A stretch of DNA of 64,000 nucleotides. Origin: JADKHR01 sp041917295 (GTDB lineage Bacteria; Elusimicrobiota; Elusimicrobia; FEN-1173). How positions within the stretch are numbered: position 1 is the stretch's first letter; every line of letters starts with the position of its first letter. Below are positions 1 through 7,726 of the stretch, one piece after another. A model generated the notes under the pieces. That model saw only the letters and a program-made list of their open reading frames with translations. It was not told where the DNA came from and made no database searches. The stretch spans positions 124,001-188,000 of the forward strand of contig JAYRXX010000063.1 of assembly GCA_041917295.1 (NCBI GenBank), given 5' to 3'. A program made the translations under genes and the position numbers.

Positions 1-762
1 TCAGTATGACCTCACCGGCATTTGAATGGGGCCCTGCGACGACCCCGTGATGAACTGCTGGACCAACGGATTATCGGACCGCTGAATCTCGTCGGGTGTT
101 CCCACCGCCACCAGACGGCCCTCGTGAATCATCGCGATCCGGCTTGAAATTTTATAGGCCGACTTCAAATCGTGCGTCACGGCGATGGACGTGATTTTCA
201 ATTTGGCGCGAATGCCCACGATCAAATCGTTGATCACGTCCGACATGATCGGGTCCAACCCCGTGGTCGGCTCGTCATACAAAATATATTCCGGCTCGTG
301 GGCGATGGCCCGGGCCAACCCCACCCGTTTTTTCATGCCCCCGGACAATTCCGCCGGCTTCAGGGCCGCCACTTCGGGCTTCAACCCCACCAACGCCAAA
401 CACCGCTCGACAATCGCGTCGCCGCGAACCAGTTCCCGGGGCTTCAAATTCCGCACGCCGAACAACACGTTTTCCGCCACGGTCAACGAATCAAACAACG
501 CCGCGCCTTGAAACAAAAAACCGAACTTGCTTTGAATCCGAGACAAATCATCTTCGTCTAACGCCGTGATGTCCTGGTTGTCCACCCACACCCGGCCTTG
601 ATCGGGCTTGAGGAGCCCCACCATGATTTTCAGGGTCACGCTTTTGCCGGTCCCCGACCCGCCGATGAGGGTCAACGTTTCGCCTTCTCTCACCTCCAGG
701 TCCAGCCCGCGCAACACCCGGTTGAGACCAAACGCCCGATGAACGCCTTCCAGCCGAATCAT
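1..762 (-). CDS. mlaF: MlaF-type ABC transporter ATPase
   Basis: ATP-binding subunit of an MCE/Mla-type lipid transporter; in characterised systems it drives phospholipid movement across the envelope from the cytoplasmic face of the inner membrane. The 253-aa product has a Walker A motif (GGSGTGKS, about residue 34), the ABC signature LSGGMKKR (about residue 140) and Walker B/D-loop YILYDEPTTGLDP. I chose the ATG at 762 because it overlaps the stop of the permease gene (ATGA) and starts the conserved MIRLEGVHRAFG. The ORF is open further upstream, but that part only overlaps the permease. The substrate-binding MCE (MlaD) gene would be expected just beyond the left edge. The ABC family is certain; the lipid role rests on the adjacent MlaE permease. 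Confidence 0.93.
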   Translation of the reverse strand: MIRLEGVHRAFGLNRVLRGLDLEVREGETLTLIGGSGTGKSVTLKIMVGLLKPDQGRVWVDNQDITALDEDDLSRIQSKFGFLFQGAALFDSLTVAENVLFGVRNLKPRELVRGDAIVERCLALVGLKPEVAALKPAELSGGMKKRVGLARAIAHEPEYILYDEPTTGLDPIMSDVINDLIVGIRAKLKITSIAVTHDLKSAYKISSRIAMIHEGRLVAVGTPDEIQRSDNPLVQQFITGSSQGPIQMPVRSY

Positions 763-1553
763 CCAATGCCCAGAGACACCAAGATCGCCGACAAGAAATA
801 GTCGCTCACCAAAATGCACACCATGCTGATCACCACCGCGCTGGTGGTGGACCGGCCCACGCCTTCGGCGCCGCCCGATGTTTGCAACCCTTTGTAACAC
901 GCGGTGATCACAATAATAAGAGCATACGCCACGGACTTTATCAACCCATGGAACGCGTCTTCCAGCTGAATGGCCCGAATTTCGTCCCAATAAATACTGG
1001 ACGGGACATCGAGCCGAAAATGGGCCACGAAATACCCCCCCACCACCCCGATCACGTCCGCATACACGGTGAGCAGGGGAACCATCAAAAGACATGCTAA
1101 AAATCGCGGCACCACCAGGTAACGAACCGGATGGGTTCCCAGAGTGTATAACGCGTCCACCTGCTCGGTCACGTTCATGGTGCCGATTTCCGCGGCGATG
1201 CGCGCGCCCACCCGGCCCGCCACCACCACGCCCGTCAACACGGGGCCGAGCTCTTTTAAAAGCGACAACCCCACCACGGTTCCAACGTACAACGGTTCGT
1301 TGAAAACCCGGCGAAAGGAAAACCCCGTTTGCAAAGCCAACACCATTCCCGTGAACAGCGCCGTTAAGCTGGTGACCGGAAACGACTGGACGCCCACTTC
1401 CATCATCTGGTTGAACACGTTTTTTCCATCGGCGCGCGCCGACGGCAACCAGCGAAACGTTTTTCGAACCATCACCGTGACGCTTCCCACCGCATCGGCC
1501 AAGTCCAGAACGCGCTGGGTGTAGATTCGAAACACCACTTTAATGGGCCTCAC
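759..1553 (-). CDS. mlaE: MlaE-type ABC transporter permease
   Basis: Integral membrane permease of the MlaE/YrbE family, 264 aa. Family features are visible: the central GLSLLKELGPVLTGVVVAGR stretch, the ARIAAEIGTMNVTEQVDAL segment after it, and several hydrophobic helices including the C-terminal ISMVCILVSDYFLSAI. The GTG at 1553 is preferred: it overlaps the alr stop as GTGA and gives the normal family length of about 260 residues, whereas the ORF upstream of it is antisense-like sequence inside alr. It is co-translated with the ATPase at its 3' end (ATGA). Probably exchanges lipids between inner and outer membrane; direction and substrate cannot be read from sequence. Confidence 0.92.
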   Translation of the reverse strand: MRPIKVVFRIYTQRVLDLADAVGSVTVMVRKTFRWLPSARADGKNVFNQMMEVGVQSFPVTSLTALFTGMVLALQTGFSFRRVFNEPLYVGTVVGLSLLKELGPVLTGVVVAGRVGARIAAEIGTMNVTEQVDALYTLGTHPVRYLVVPRFLACLLMVPLLTVYADVIGVVGGYFVAHFRLDVPSSIYWDEIRAIQLEDAFHGLIKSVAYALIIVITACYKGLQTSGGAEGVGRSTTSAVVISMVCILVSDYFLSAILVSLGIG

Positions 1554-2716
1554 CGGCTCCCCCGGAACAACCGCGGTACCCGCTTGGAAATGCCGCAGAC
1601 AATTTCGTAGGGGATGGTATCGGCCCACCCGGCCATGTCCGACACTGAAATTTCGGCCCGCCCCTGAGCCCCCACAAGCACGACTTCTTCGCCCGCCTCC
1701 ACACCCGGCCGGTCGGTCACATCCACCAAAATTTGGTCCATGGTCACCCGGCCCACAACGGGACAACGGTGTCCTTTGATCAACACCTCGCCCCGGCCGG
1801 ACAAATCCCGACGGTATCCGTCGGCGTAGCCCACCGGCAACGTGGCGATGCGACTTCGCCGCCGGGCCCGCCAGGTCCAACCGTAACTCAGCGGCGTGCC
1901 TCGCCGAACGGTTTTTAAAAACACCACCCGGGTTTTCCACGCAAGAACCGGTCGAAGATCAATTTTCTTTTCCAAACCGGGCCACGGCGGAATTCCGTAC
2001 AACAACAAACCCGGCCGAACCAGATCCATCCACGCGTTCGGCCGCGCCAAAGCCGCCCCCGAATTGGCCGCATGCCGCACAGGGGGGGGGCATTCGCCCC
2101 TTTTTCCAAAACCCTTTATTGTTCTTTCGAATAGATTTATTTGGTGAGCCGTGGCGGGAATGGAATCGGCACAAGCCAAGTGAGTGTAGACTCCCTCCAC
2201 CGTAAGCCACGGGTTTGTGGAAAAAGAGGCGAACGCCTCCGGAGACATACCGATGCGGCCCATACCGGTATCGATTTTGATGTGGCAATGGGCCGGACGG
2301 CCCCGCCGTTGGGCCCGCTGGGCCAGGGCCTGCGCCGACGATCGGCTGGACACCGTGGGGATCAAATCCTTGTCCAGGACAGTGTCGAAACTGGAGAACG
2401 GAAAAAGGCTTCCAAGAATCAGAATTTTCTTCGTGACCCCCGCGTCGCGCAACGCCACGCCTTCCTCCACGCTCGACACCCCAAACCCCCACAACCGGGA
2501 CCCTTCCGCCGCCACCGCCCGGGCCAGCCAGGCCGCCCCATGGCCGTAGCCGTCGGCCTTTAACACCGGCATGATTTTAACCCGCCGGGGCAAAAACCCC
2601 GCCAACGCCTTAAAATTGTGTTGAAACGCTCCGGAGTCCACCTCGGTCCAGGTGGGACGTATGGGCGCGGTTGAGGAAAAGGGCACGGCCTGCAATCGCG
2701 CGCAAGAGGACGTCAC
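1550..2716 (-). CDS. alr: Alanine racemase
   Basis: PLP-dependent alanine racemase that makes D-alanine for peptidoglycan, cytoplasmic, 388 aa, within the normal range. The PLP lysine is in VLKADGYGHGA (K53). The second catalytic residue is the tyrosine of TPLSYGWTW (Y278), followed by the conserved LPVGYADGYRR. Substrate-side motifs KIDTGMGRIG and RPGLLLYG are also present. It lies 8 bp downstream of dnaB and overlaps mlaE, so it appears to be read from the ribosomal-protein operon. The first 20 residues are poorly conserved, so the exact start is less certain than the identity. Confidence 0.96.
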   Translation of the reverse strand: MTSSCARLQAVPFSSTAPIRPTWTEVDSGAFQHNFKALAGFLPRRVKIMPVLKADGYGHGAAWLARAVAAEGSRLWGFGVSSVEEGVALRDAGVTKKILILGSLFPFSSFDTVLDKDLIPTVSSRSSAQALAQRAQRRGRPAHCHIKIDTGMGRIGMSPEAFASFSTNPWLTVEGVYTHLACADSIPATAHQINLFERTIKGFGKRGECPPPVRHAANSGAALARPNAWMDLVRPGLLLYGIPPWPGLEKKIDLRPVLAWKTRVVFLKTVRRGTPLSYGWTWRARRRSRIATLPVGYADGYRRDLSGRGEVLIKGHRCPVVGRVTMDQILVDVTDRPGVEAGEEVVLVGAQGRAEISVSDMAGWADTIPYEIVCGISKRVPRLFRGSR

Positions 2717-2723
2717 GCCGCCC

Positions 2724-4115
2724 TCAAAAGTTGTCGCCTTCGGGCGCCGGGTCGGCGAACTTGGTGAACTCGGAAATAAAGTTGAGGTCGATGTCGCCGA
2801 TGGGCCCGTTGCGCTGTTTAAGTACGAACAGTTTGGCTTTTCCCTTCACGTCCGGATCGTCCCGCTTATAAACCTCTTCGCGAAAAATCGCCGCCACCAC
2901 GTCCGCGTCCTGCTCCAAGGCCCCCGATTCACGGAGGTCCGACAGTTGGGGTCGGCCTTCGCGGCCTTTGTCTTCCGGGCGGCGGTTGAGCTGGGAGAGG
3001 GCGATGACCGGCACTTGCAGTTCCCGCGCCAACCCTTTGATCGATCGGGAAATTTCGGAAATTTCCTGTTGGCGGCTTTCCATCCGCGACCCGCCGTGAA
3101 GAAGCTGAATGTAGTCGATGATGATCAGGGAAAGAGGCGTGCCTTTTTGTTTGAGCTCGTGGGCCCAGCGGCGGGCGGAGCCGCGGATATCCAAAATGGA
3201 CGGGGAGGTGGAAAAATCAAAATACAACGGGGCCGACGCGATTTCGCTGGCCACGTTGGTGATCGTGGGCCAACTTTTGCGCGACAGAAACCCTTCCCGC
3301 ACACTGCGCACGTTGATCCGCGCCTGACTGCACAACAACCGAAGACCGATTTCCTGCTCGCTCATTTCCAACGAGAAAAACACCACCGGCCGTTTGGACT
3401 TGATCGCCACGTGTTCGGCCACGTTTAAACAAAACGCCGTTTTTCCCATGGACGGCCGGCCCGCGACGATAATGAGGTTCGCCGGCTGAAGCCCCGACGT
3501 CATTTTGTCCCATTCCGCGAATCCCGTGGACACGCCCGTCACGTATTTGCTGGACTCGGCCATTTTTTCCAGCGTCGTGATGGCGCTTTGCATAAGGGCG
3601 CTGGCCGACACCATTCCCCGCGCCGCCCGGTCCTGAGACAACACAAAAAACCGTTGTTGCGCGCTGTCCAAAAGGGTTTGGGCTTCGTCGGTGCTGGTGC
3701 GGGACTCGTCGACCACCGTGCGGGCGATGGCGATCATTTGGCGGAGGATGGACTTTTCCCGAACGATGCGGGCGTAATGCTCAACGTGAAGAGCGGAGGG
3801 AACCAGGTTGGTCAGCTCAAACAACGCCGCCCGTCCGCCCAGCCCGGCCAAGCGGCCGGCCTTATCCAACTCGTCGCCGACCGTCACCACATCGGCGGTC
3901 ACGTTGCGGTCGTGGAGGGATCGAACAGCGGTAAAAATGCGCCGATGATTTTCTTCGTAAAAATCCTCTTCCCGAAGCATGTCGAACGCTTTGAGTAGGG
4001 ACTCTTTTTCCACCAGCATACTGCCCAAAACGGCCACTTCGGCCTCCCGACTGTGGGGAGGAAGGCCGTCGGTCACAGGGGCACGGGGGGACGTCGCGGA
4101 CAAGGAGGGGGCCAC
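2724..4115 (-). CDS. dnaB: Replicative DNA helicase DnaB
   Basis: Hexameric 5'-3' replicative helicase, 463 aa. The N-terminal domain begins at PPHSREAEVAVLGSML. The RecA-like domain carries Walker A (GRPSMGKTA, about residues 219-227), VVFFSLEMS, Walker B-like LIIIDYIQLL and the SQLNRRPE and DLRESGALEQDAD segments typical of DnaB. I placed the start at the GTG at 4115 because GGAGGA lies 5 nt upstream; the ORF remains open further upstream, but into rplI. No intein is visible. The rplI-dnaB order is common in bacteria. Confidence 0.96.
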   Translation of the reverse strand: MAPSLSATSPRAPVTDGLPPHSREAEVAVLGSMLVEKESLLKAFDMLREEDFYEENHRRIFTAVRSLHDRNVTADVVTVGDELDKAGRLAGLGGRAALFELTNLVPSALHVEHYARIVREKSILRQMIAIARTVVDESRTSTDEAQTLLDSAQQRFFVLSQDRAARGMVSASALMQSAITTLEKMAESSKYVTGVSTGFAEWDKMTSGLQPANLIIVAGRPSMGKTAFCLNVAEHVAIKSKRPVVFFSLEMSEQEIGLRLLCSQARINVRSVREGFLSRKSWPTITNVASEIASAPLYFDFSTSPSILDIRGSARRWAHELKQKGTPLSLIIIDYIQLLHGGSRMESRQQEISEISRSIKGLARELQVPVIALSQLNRRPEDKGREGRPQLSDLRESGALEQDADVVAAIFREEVYKRDDPDVKGKAKLFVLKQRNGPIGDIDLNFISEFTKFADPAPEGDNF

Positions 4116-4137
4116 CGGGGTCCTCCGATCGGCGGGA

Positions 4138-4590
4138 TTACCCCGCCGCTTGGACCAGGATCTTGAACGTCGCCCGAACTTGCGGGTGCAACCGCACCGC
4201 GCCGGAAAATTCGCCGGTGGTGCGGATCGGTTCGCGCAGTTCCACCCACCGCCGATCAATGGAAACACCTTGGCCCAGCAGGGCCTTGGCCACATCGGTG
4301 GTTGTCACCGATCCAAACAATTTTCCATCCTGGCCGGCGCGCGCGTTCAGGGTAATGACCACATTTTCCAATTGGCGGCCCCGTTCTTGGGCGGCGGCCA
4401 ATTTGGATTTGCGGTCGGTTTCGACCTGAGCTTTGCGGGCGTCCCACATGGCCCGGGCGCGGGCCGTGGCGGGAACCGCCAGTTTTCGCGGAAGCAGATA
4501 GTTGCGGGCATAGCCCGGGGCCACGTCTTTAACGTCGCCCGCTCCGCCGAGGTTGGGAATATCGTCTTGCAAAATGACCTTGGTTTTCAT
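4138..4590 (-). CDS. rplI: 50S ribosomal protein L9
   Basis: Large-subunit ribosomal protein L9, 150 aa, normal length. The N-terminal rRNA-binding domain is recognisable from MKTKVILQDDIPNLGGAGD through VKDVAPGYARNYLLPRKLA, followed by the long charged connecting helix and a C-terminal domain containing DGKLFGSVTTTDVAKAL. The ATG at 4590 starts the conserved region; the longer open frame is upstream read-through into rpsR. Gene order rpsF-ssb-rpsR-rplI is classic. Confidence 0.96.
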   Translation of the reverse strand: MKTKVILQDDIPNLGGAGDVKDVAPGYARNYLLPRKLAVPATARARAMWDARKAQVETDRKSKLAAAQERGRQLENVVITLNARAGQDGKLFGSVTTTDVAKALLGQGVSIDRRWVELREPIRTTGEFSGAVRLHPQVRATFKILVQAAG

Positions 4591-4592
4591 GG

Positions 4593-5006
4593 CTACTCCC
4601 CGGTGTATGGAAGAAGGGCAAGCATGCGAGACCGCTTGATCCCCTGAGTTAATTGGCGTTGGTGCCGAGCGCAGTTGCCCGTTGTCCGGCCGCCCAACAA
4701 TTTGCCGCGAGCGGTTAAGAAACCGCGCAATATGGGAATGGCTTTGTAATCGACTTCGGCAATTTTTTCCGCGCAAAACCGGCACACCTTGCGCCGCATC
4801 ATGGGACGACCACCGCGTCGGGCTGCGCCCGGTCCGCCGGGACCCGCCGGGGGACGACCGCCCGAAGATCCGCCGGGCCGAGAACCTGATCCGGGACGGC
4901 CCATGGGCCGATTGCCGCTAAAAGGTGGCCTCGATCCGGTGGGTGAAGCCGCCGAAGTCCGAACGGGACTGGATTGTGTTTCAGAAAGGGGTTTCGATTC
5001 GTTCAT
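4593..5006 (-). CDS. rpsR: 30S ribosomal protein S18, extended N-terminus
   Basis: Small-subunit protein S18, partner of S6 on the platform. The conserved domain occupies roughly residues 68-137 and contains VCRFCAEK, VDYKAIPILRGFL, GRTTGNCARHQRQL and SRMLALLPY. The two cysteines of CRFC with the later NCARH look like the zinc-binding form of S18. The preceding ~67 residues are a low-complexity Pro/Gly/Arg/Ser tail, whereas ordinary S18 is about 75-90 aa in total. The ATG at 5006 has a purine-rich SD (AAGAGGAGA) close upstream, which supports translation of the tail. Confidence 0.94.
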   Translation of the reverse strand: MNESKPLSETQSSPVRTSAASPTGSRPPFSGNRPMGRPGSGSRPGGSSGGRPPAGPGGPGAARRGGRPMMRRKVCRFCAEKIAEVDYKAIPILRGFLTARGKLLGGRTTGNCARHQRQLTQGIKRSRMLALLPYTGE

Positions 5007-5017
5007 GATCTCTCCTC

Positions 5018-5464
5018 TTAAAAAGGAACGTCTTCTGTAACCGGAGCCGCCGCCATGCTGTCCGACTCCGCGGCAGGAACGTCTTCATCCGCTGCGGGAG
5101 ATCCGGCGCCGGTTTCCGCTTTTTCCAAAAATTGAACGCGCAAGGCATCCACTTCGTGACCGGACCGTTTTTGGCCGTCTTTGGTTTCCCAGTTTCGGCT
5201 TTTCAGTCGTCCTTCCACGTAGACGGGACTGCCCTTTTTCAATTTTTCGCCACACCGCTGGCCCGCCTCGCGCCACACCACAACGGGAACAAACGACGTG
5301 TCGTCTTTCCATTCCCCGGCCTTATCTTTGTACCGGCGGTTGACGGCCAAGTCAAACCGGCACACCGGTTGGCCTGAGGTGGTAAACCTCAGTTCGGGGT
5401 CCCGGGTCAGCCGACCGACCAACTGAACGTTGTTAAGCTGCAGGAGTCGGATTTGCGTGGGCAT
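5018..5464 (-). CDS. ssb: Single-stranded DNA-binding protein
   Basis: SSB, 148 aa: it coats single-stranded DNA in replication and repair. The OB-fold runs from LNNVQLVGRLTRDPELR through FDLAVNRRYKD, FVPVVVWREAGQRC and the VYVEGRLKSRNWE segment. It is followed by a disordered acidic tail ending in EDVPF, close to the usual DDIPF tip that recruits partner proteins. The start is the ATG at 5464, with GGAGG a few bases upstream; it overlaps the end of rpsF by 32 bp in another frame. Confidence 0.95.
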   Translation of the reverse strand: MPTQIRLLQLNNVQLVGRLTRDPELRFTTSGQPVCRFDLAVNRRYKDKAGEWKDDTSFVPVVVWREAGQRCGEKLKKGSPVYVEGRLKSRNWETKDGQKRSGHEVDALRVQFLEKAETGAGSPAADEDVPAAESDSMAAAPVTEDVPF

Positions 5465-5891
5465 GGGAGACCTCCGGGGCCGCCGCCGCAACAGGCGCCG
5501 CCGCCGGCGCACCGCCGACGGACGGACCGTGGGAACCAGGACGATGGCCTTGGGTTTCAAATGACGGCGTTGGCGGAACAACCATCATGGGCGAAGCGGG
5601 TTTGCCCTTCAGCGCCTTGCAGATGATTTGCCGGATCACGTCTTCCGACACGCGGAAAAACTGGTTCAGTTCCGCCACAAACGATGGCTGGGCGTTGAAT
5701 TGAATAAAGGTGTAGTATCCTTCCCGCTGACGGCCGATGGGATACGCCAATCGACGACGGCCCCACTTTTCGGTGAGGGTCACGTCGCCGCCTTTTTGGG
5801 TGATAAGGGATTTTACTTTTTCGACGAAATCGTCCACCTTTTGGGGTTGGGCGTCGCCGGGCAAAACAAACACGGTTTCGTAATGGATCAA
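5433..5891 (-). CDS. rpsF: 30S ribosomal protein S6, extended C-terminus
   Basis: S6, 152 aa, first gene of the rpsF-ssb-rpsR-rplI-dnaB operon. The core is IHYETVFVLPGDAQ, WGRRRLAYPIGRQREGYY and VSEDVIRQIICKAL. I chose the TTG at 5891: it puts the first residues at the usual S6 N-terminus (M-x-x-YE) and has AGGAGG 8 nt upstream. The in-frame ATGs at 5915 and 5909 have no convincing ribosome binding site. After about residue 100 there is a Pro/Ala/His-rich tail not found in standard S6. S18, its binding partner, also has a low-complexity extension. Confidence 0.93.
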   Translation of the reverse strand: MIHYETVFVLPGDAQPQKVDDFVEKVKSLITQKGGDVTLTEKWGRRRLAYPIGRQREGYYTFIQFNAQPSFVAELNQFFRVSEDVIRQIICKALKGKPASPMMVVPPTPSFETQGHRPGSHGPSVGGAPAAAPVAAAAPEVSHAHANPTPAA

Positions 5892-5976
5892 GGAATGCGC
5901 CTCCTTCATGGACATCCGTTCGCAACAACCGAAACGGGCTGGGCCCCGCCAACTTCCCCGGGACCGAAGAGGACAA

Positions 5977-6006
5977 ACTCTACCAAAATCAGAGCGGAAA
6001 TGGCAA
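5977..6006 (-). promoter_or_regulatory. Candidate sigma-70 promoter of the rpsF operon
   Basis: Read on the minus strand, TTGCCA (6001-6006; 5 of 6 to TTGACA) is separated by 18 nt from TAGAGT (5977-5982; 4 of 6 to TATAAT). A start near 5970 would give a leader of about 79 nt before the TTG start of rpsF, enough to hold the S6:S18 autoregulatory RNA known in other bacteria. I could not fold such an element with confidence. Confidence 0.45.
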
Positions 6007-6029
6007 GAAAATTTTTGCGCGTGGGTTAA

Positions 6030-6449
6030 CTACCAGGAATTCCAAATTCGTGCGTTGCTGTCGATGTGAGTGCAGTTGACAGCCACGGCCCCTGATGAAG
6101 GGAAGTAGACCCAATTGCCCACATCCGTATACGCGCCGGCGTAATCCAGCACGCTGGACTGGTCCCCATGATTGCCAGGCTCAGGGACCCGCGCAAACGG
6201 GACATGGTTCAAATATTTTCCGTTGGTTGTGAGCGCGTCTATCAATCCCCCCGCCGAAGGATTGGTTCCCTCCGTATCAGAGTAATAAATTGAGATGGCG
6301 GACCGAATCGCCCCCAGCGCCCCCTTGGTGGAGGATTCTTTCGTTTTGATCATCATGTTCCCAAATTTAGGGATCGCCACCGAGAAAACAATGCTGATGA
6401 TGGCCACCGTCATCATCAGCTCGATTAACGTAAACCCCGTCCGTTTCAT
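6030..6449 (-). CDS. Type IV pilin-like protein
   Basis: Secreted pilin or pseudopilin, 139 aa. It has a very short leader ending in Gly, then FTLIELMMTVAIISIVFSVA, the class III signal/N-terminal helix with Glu at +5, cleaved and methylated by prepilin peptidase (PilD) in characterised systems. The segment STKGALGAIRSAISIYYSDT is a hallmark of pilins of Elusimicrobiota and of GspG-like pseudopilins. One cysteine (NCTHI) is present near the C-terminus. The ATG overlaps the stop of the upstream sigma-54-like gene (ATGA), so the two are translationally coupled. Confidence 0.9.
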   Translation of the reverse strand: MKRTGFTLIELMMTVAIISIVFSVAIPKFGNMMIKTKESSTKGALGAIRSAISIYYSDTEGTNPSAGGLIDALTTNGKYLNHVPFARVPEPGNHGDQSSVLDYAGAYTDVGNWVYFPSSGAVAVNCTHIDSNARIWNSW

Positions 6450-7600
6450 TGCGGAGCCGCCGGGGAAGCCATTGGTTTGGGCGCCTTTTCAAGCCGGTGC
6501 GCGACCAGAACGCGCCGATAACTGTTGACCGTTCGACGAGGGACCGGGAAACCCAACCGAATCCGTATCTGTTCCTGCAAATCCATATCGGTCTTGCGGT
6601 CGAATTGAGGGTCTTCCTCTTCGATGTTCTCCAAAACGGTCACGCACAGGTCTTTGCGTGAACAAAACAGGTCTTCCAGAAGGACTTCTTCTCCCCAGGG
6701 CAAAACCAGGCTCCGCCCTTGGATGGCCCGATTCACCGTGGAAGGCGCCACGGCCAACCGTTTCGCCAACTGGCGCTGGGTGATCGGAACTTTTTTTGAA
6801 GCGTCCTGGGTCGCCAAGAAAGCCCGCTGGCCGTGACAGACAAAATCCAATATGCGATACAGGGTGTTTTGGCGCCAATTGATGAACTCCAAGCGCCGAA
6901 TGAACGCTTTTAAATGCCGCTGATCTTTCGGCTGAAGCTGGCCGTCCCGCAACAGGTCCTGGAGGTGTTCGTAGTGAATGTCGTAACGTCCCCGGGCCAG
7001 CAAAGGCGACCCAAACTCAAAAACAGGTTCCCCCGCGTCGTCCAAGCTGACCCGCGCCAACCGAACCACTCGTTGGCCGTGCGATCCCGGCGATTTAACG
7101 GAAGGATCGAAAAACTCCGCCTGAACCGAATACGCCAAGAGAAAATCCCGAACCGTTTGAACTTCCTCAGGGGTGATGTTTAACTCCGCGGCCACGCCGG
7201 ATCGGTCCAACTCTTTATCGGCCCGGAGAAAGTGGGTTTCAAACTTTTCCTGCCCCATGCGATGGACAATCCCCAACGCCTCCCGGCTTTCGGCGATCAC
7301 CGAGGCGGCCTCAGGCCGCGCGCCCTGGGGCAAAACTTCCTCGTTCAGTTCATAAAAAGAAGGCGAAAGGTGGGTCCGGGGATTGGGTTGGTATCGAACC
7401 ACCTTCCATTTGCCTTCTTTGGGATAGAGGAGACGTTCAAAAATGGGGTCGTTTTCGGCGTCGCGAATCAATTCGGCGATTTCGCGTTCCGACATTTTTA
7501 ACAGTTGAACGGTTTGTAGCCGAGCCAACAGGGTTGCCCGATTTTGCAGGGCCGCCTGGGGTTGCATGGCCAGGTGTGGCCGGCGAGGTTTCTTTTCCAT
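6446..7600 (-). CDS. Divergent sigma-54 (RpoN)-like protein
   Basis: 384-aa protein that I read as a degenerate RpoN. Region I is represented by LQTVQLLKMSEREIAELIRD and NDPIFERLL, equivalent to the LLQLSxxEL...NPxLE stretch. The core-binding/crosslinking part includes RRLEFINWRQNTLYRILDFV and the helix-turn-helix ITQRQLAKRLAVAPSTVNRA. The C-terminal RpoN box is PRRTVNSYRRVL instead of ARRTVAKYRE. Typical sigma-54 is 430-500 aa, so this is short. It is coupled to a pilin gene, which fits the frequent control of pilin by sigma-54. It could be a sigma factor with altered promoter recognition or a regulator derived from RpoN. Confidence 0.72.
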   Translation of the reverse strand: MEKKPRRPHLAMQPQAALQNRATLLARLQTVQLLKMSEREIAELIRDAENDPIFERLLYPKEGKWKVVRYQPNPRTHLSPSFYELNEEVLPQGARPEAASVIAESREALGIVHRMGQEKFETHFLRADKELDRSGVAAELNITPEEVQTVRDFLLAYSVQAEFFDPSVKSPGSHGQRVVRLARVSLDDAGEPVFEFGSPLLARGRYDIHYEHLQDLLRDGQLQPKDQRHLKAFIRRLEFINWRQNTLYRILDFVCHGQRAFLATQDASKKVPITQRQLAKRLAVAPSTVNRAIQGRSLVLPWGEEVLLEDLFCSRKDLCVTVLENIEEEDPQFDRKTDMDLQEQIRIRLGFPVPRRTVNSYRRVLVAHRLEKAPKPMASPAAPQ

Positions 7601-7656
7601 GAAACAAGTCTAGCCGGAGAACGCTGATTTTGCAAGTTTTTTTAAAAAACCGGCCC

Positions 7657-7685
7657 TTGACAGGGTGGGTCTTATCTGTTACATA
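7657..7685 (+). promoter_or_regulatory. Promoter of the M23 peptidase-bactofilin operon
   Basis: A perfect -35 TTGACA (7657-7662), a 17-nt spacer and TACATA (7680-7685; 3 of 6 to TATAAT). The predicted start is near 7691, which lies downstream of any start codon except the ones at 7691 and 7727, supporting the latter. Confidence 0.5.
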
Positions 7686-7726
7686 AGAATATGAAAATTG
7701 AGACCAACCCCGTTTGGAGGTTTTTG

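Noticed and set aside
2652..3428. 258-aa plus-strand open frame
   Set aside because: It lies antisense to dnaB, has a codon mirror typical of GC-rich shadow frames, and no recognisable motif.
5892..5970. S6:S18 autoregulatory RNA leader
   Set aside because: The leader is long enough, but I could not identify the conserved CCG-bulge hairpin with certainty, so it is not listed as an RNA feature.
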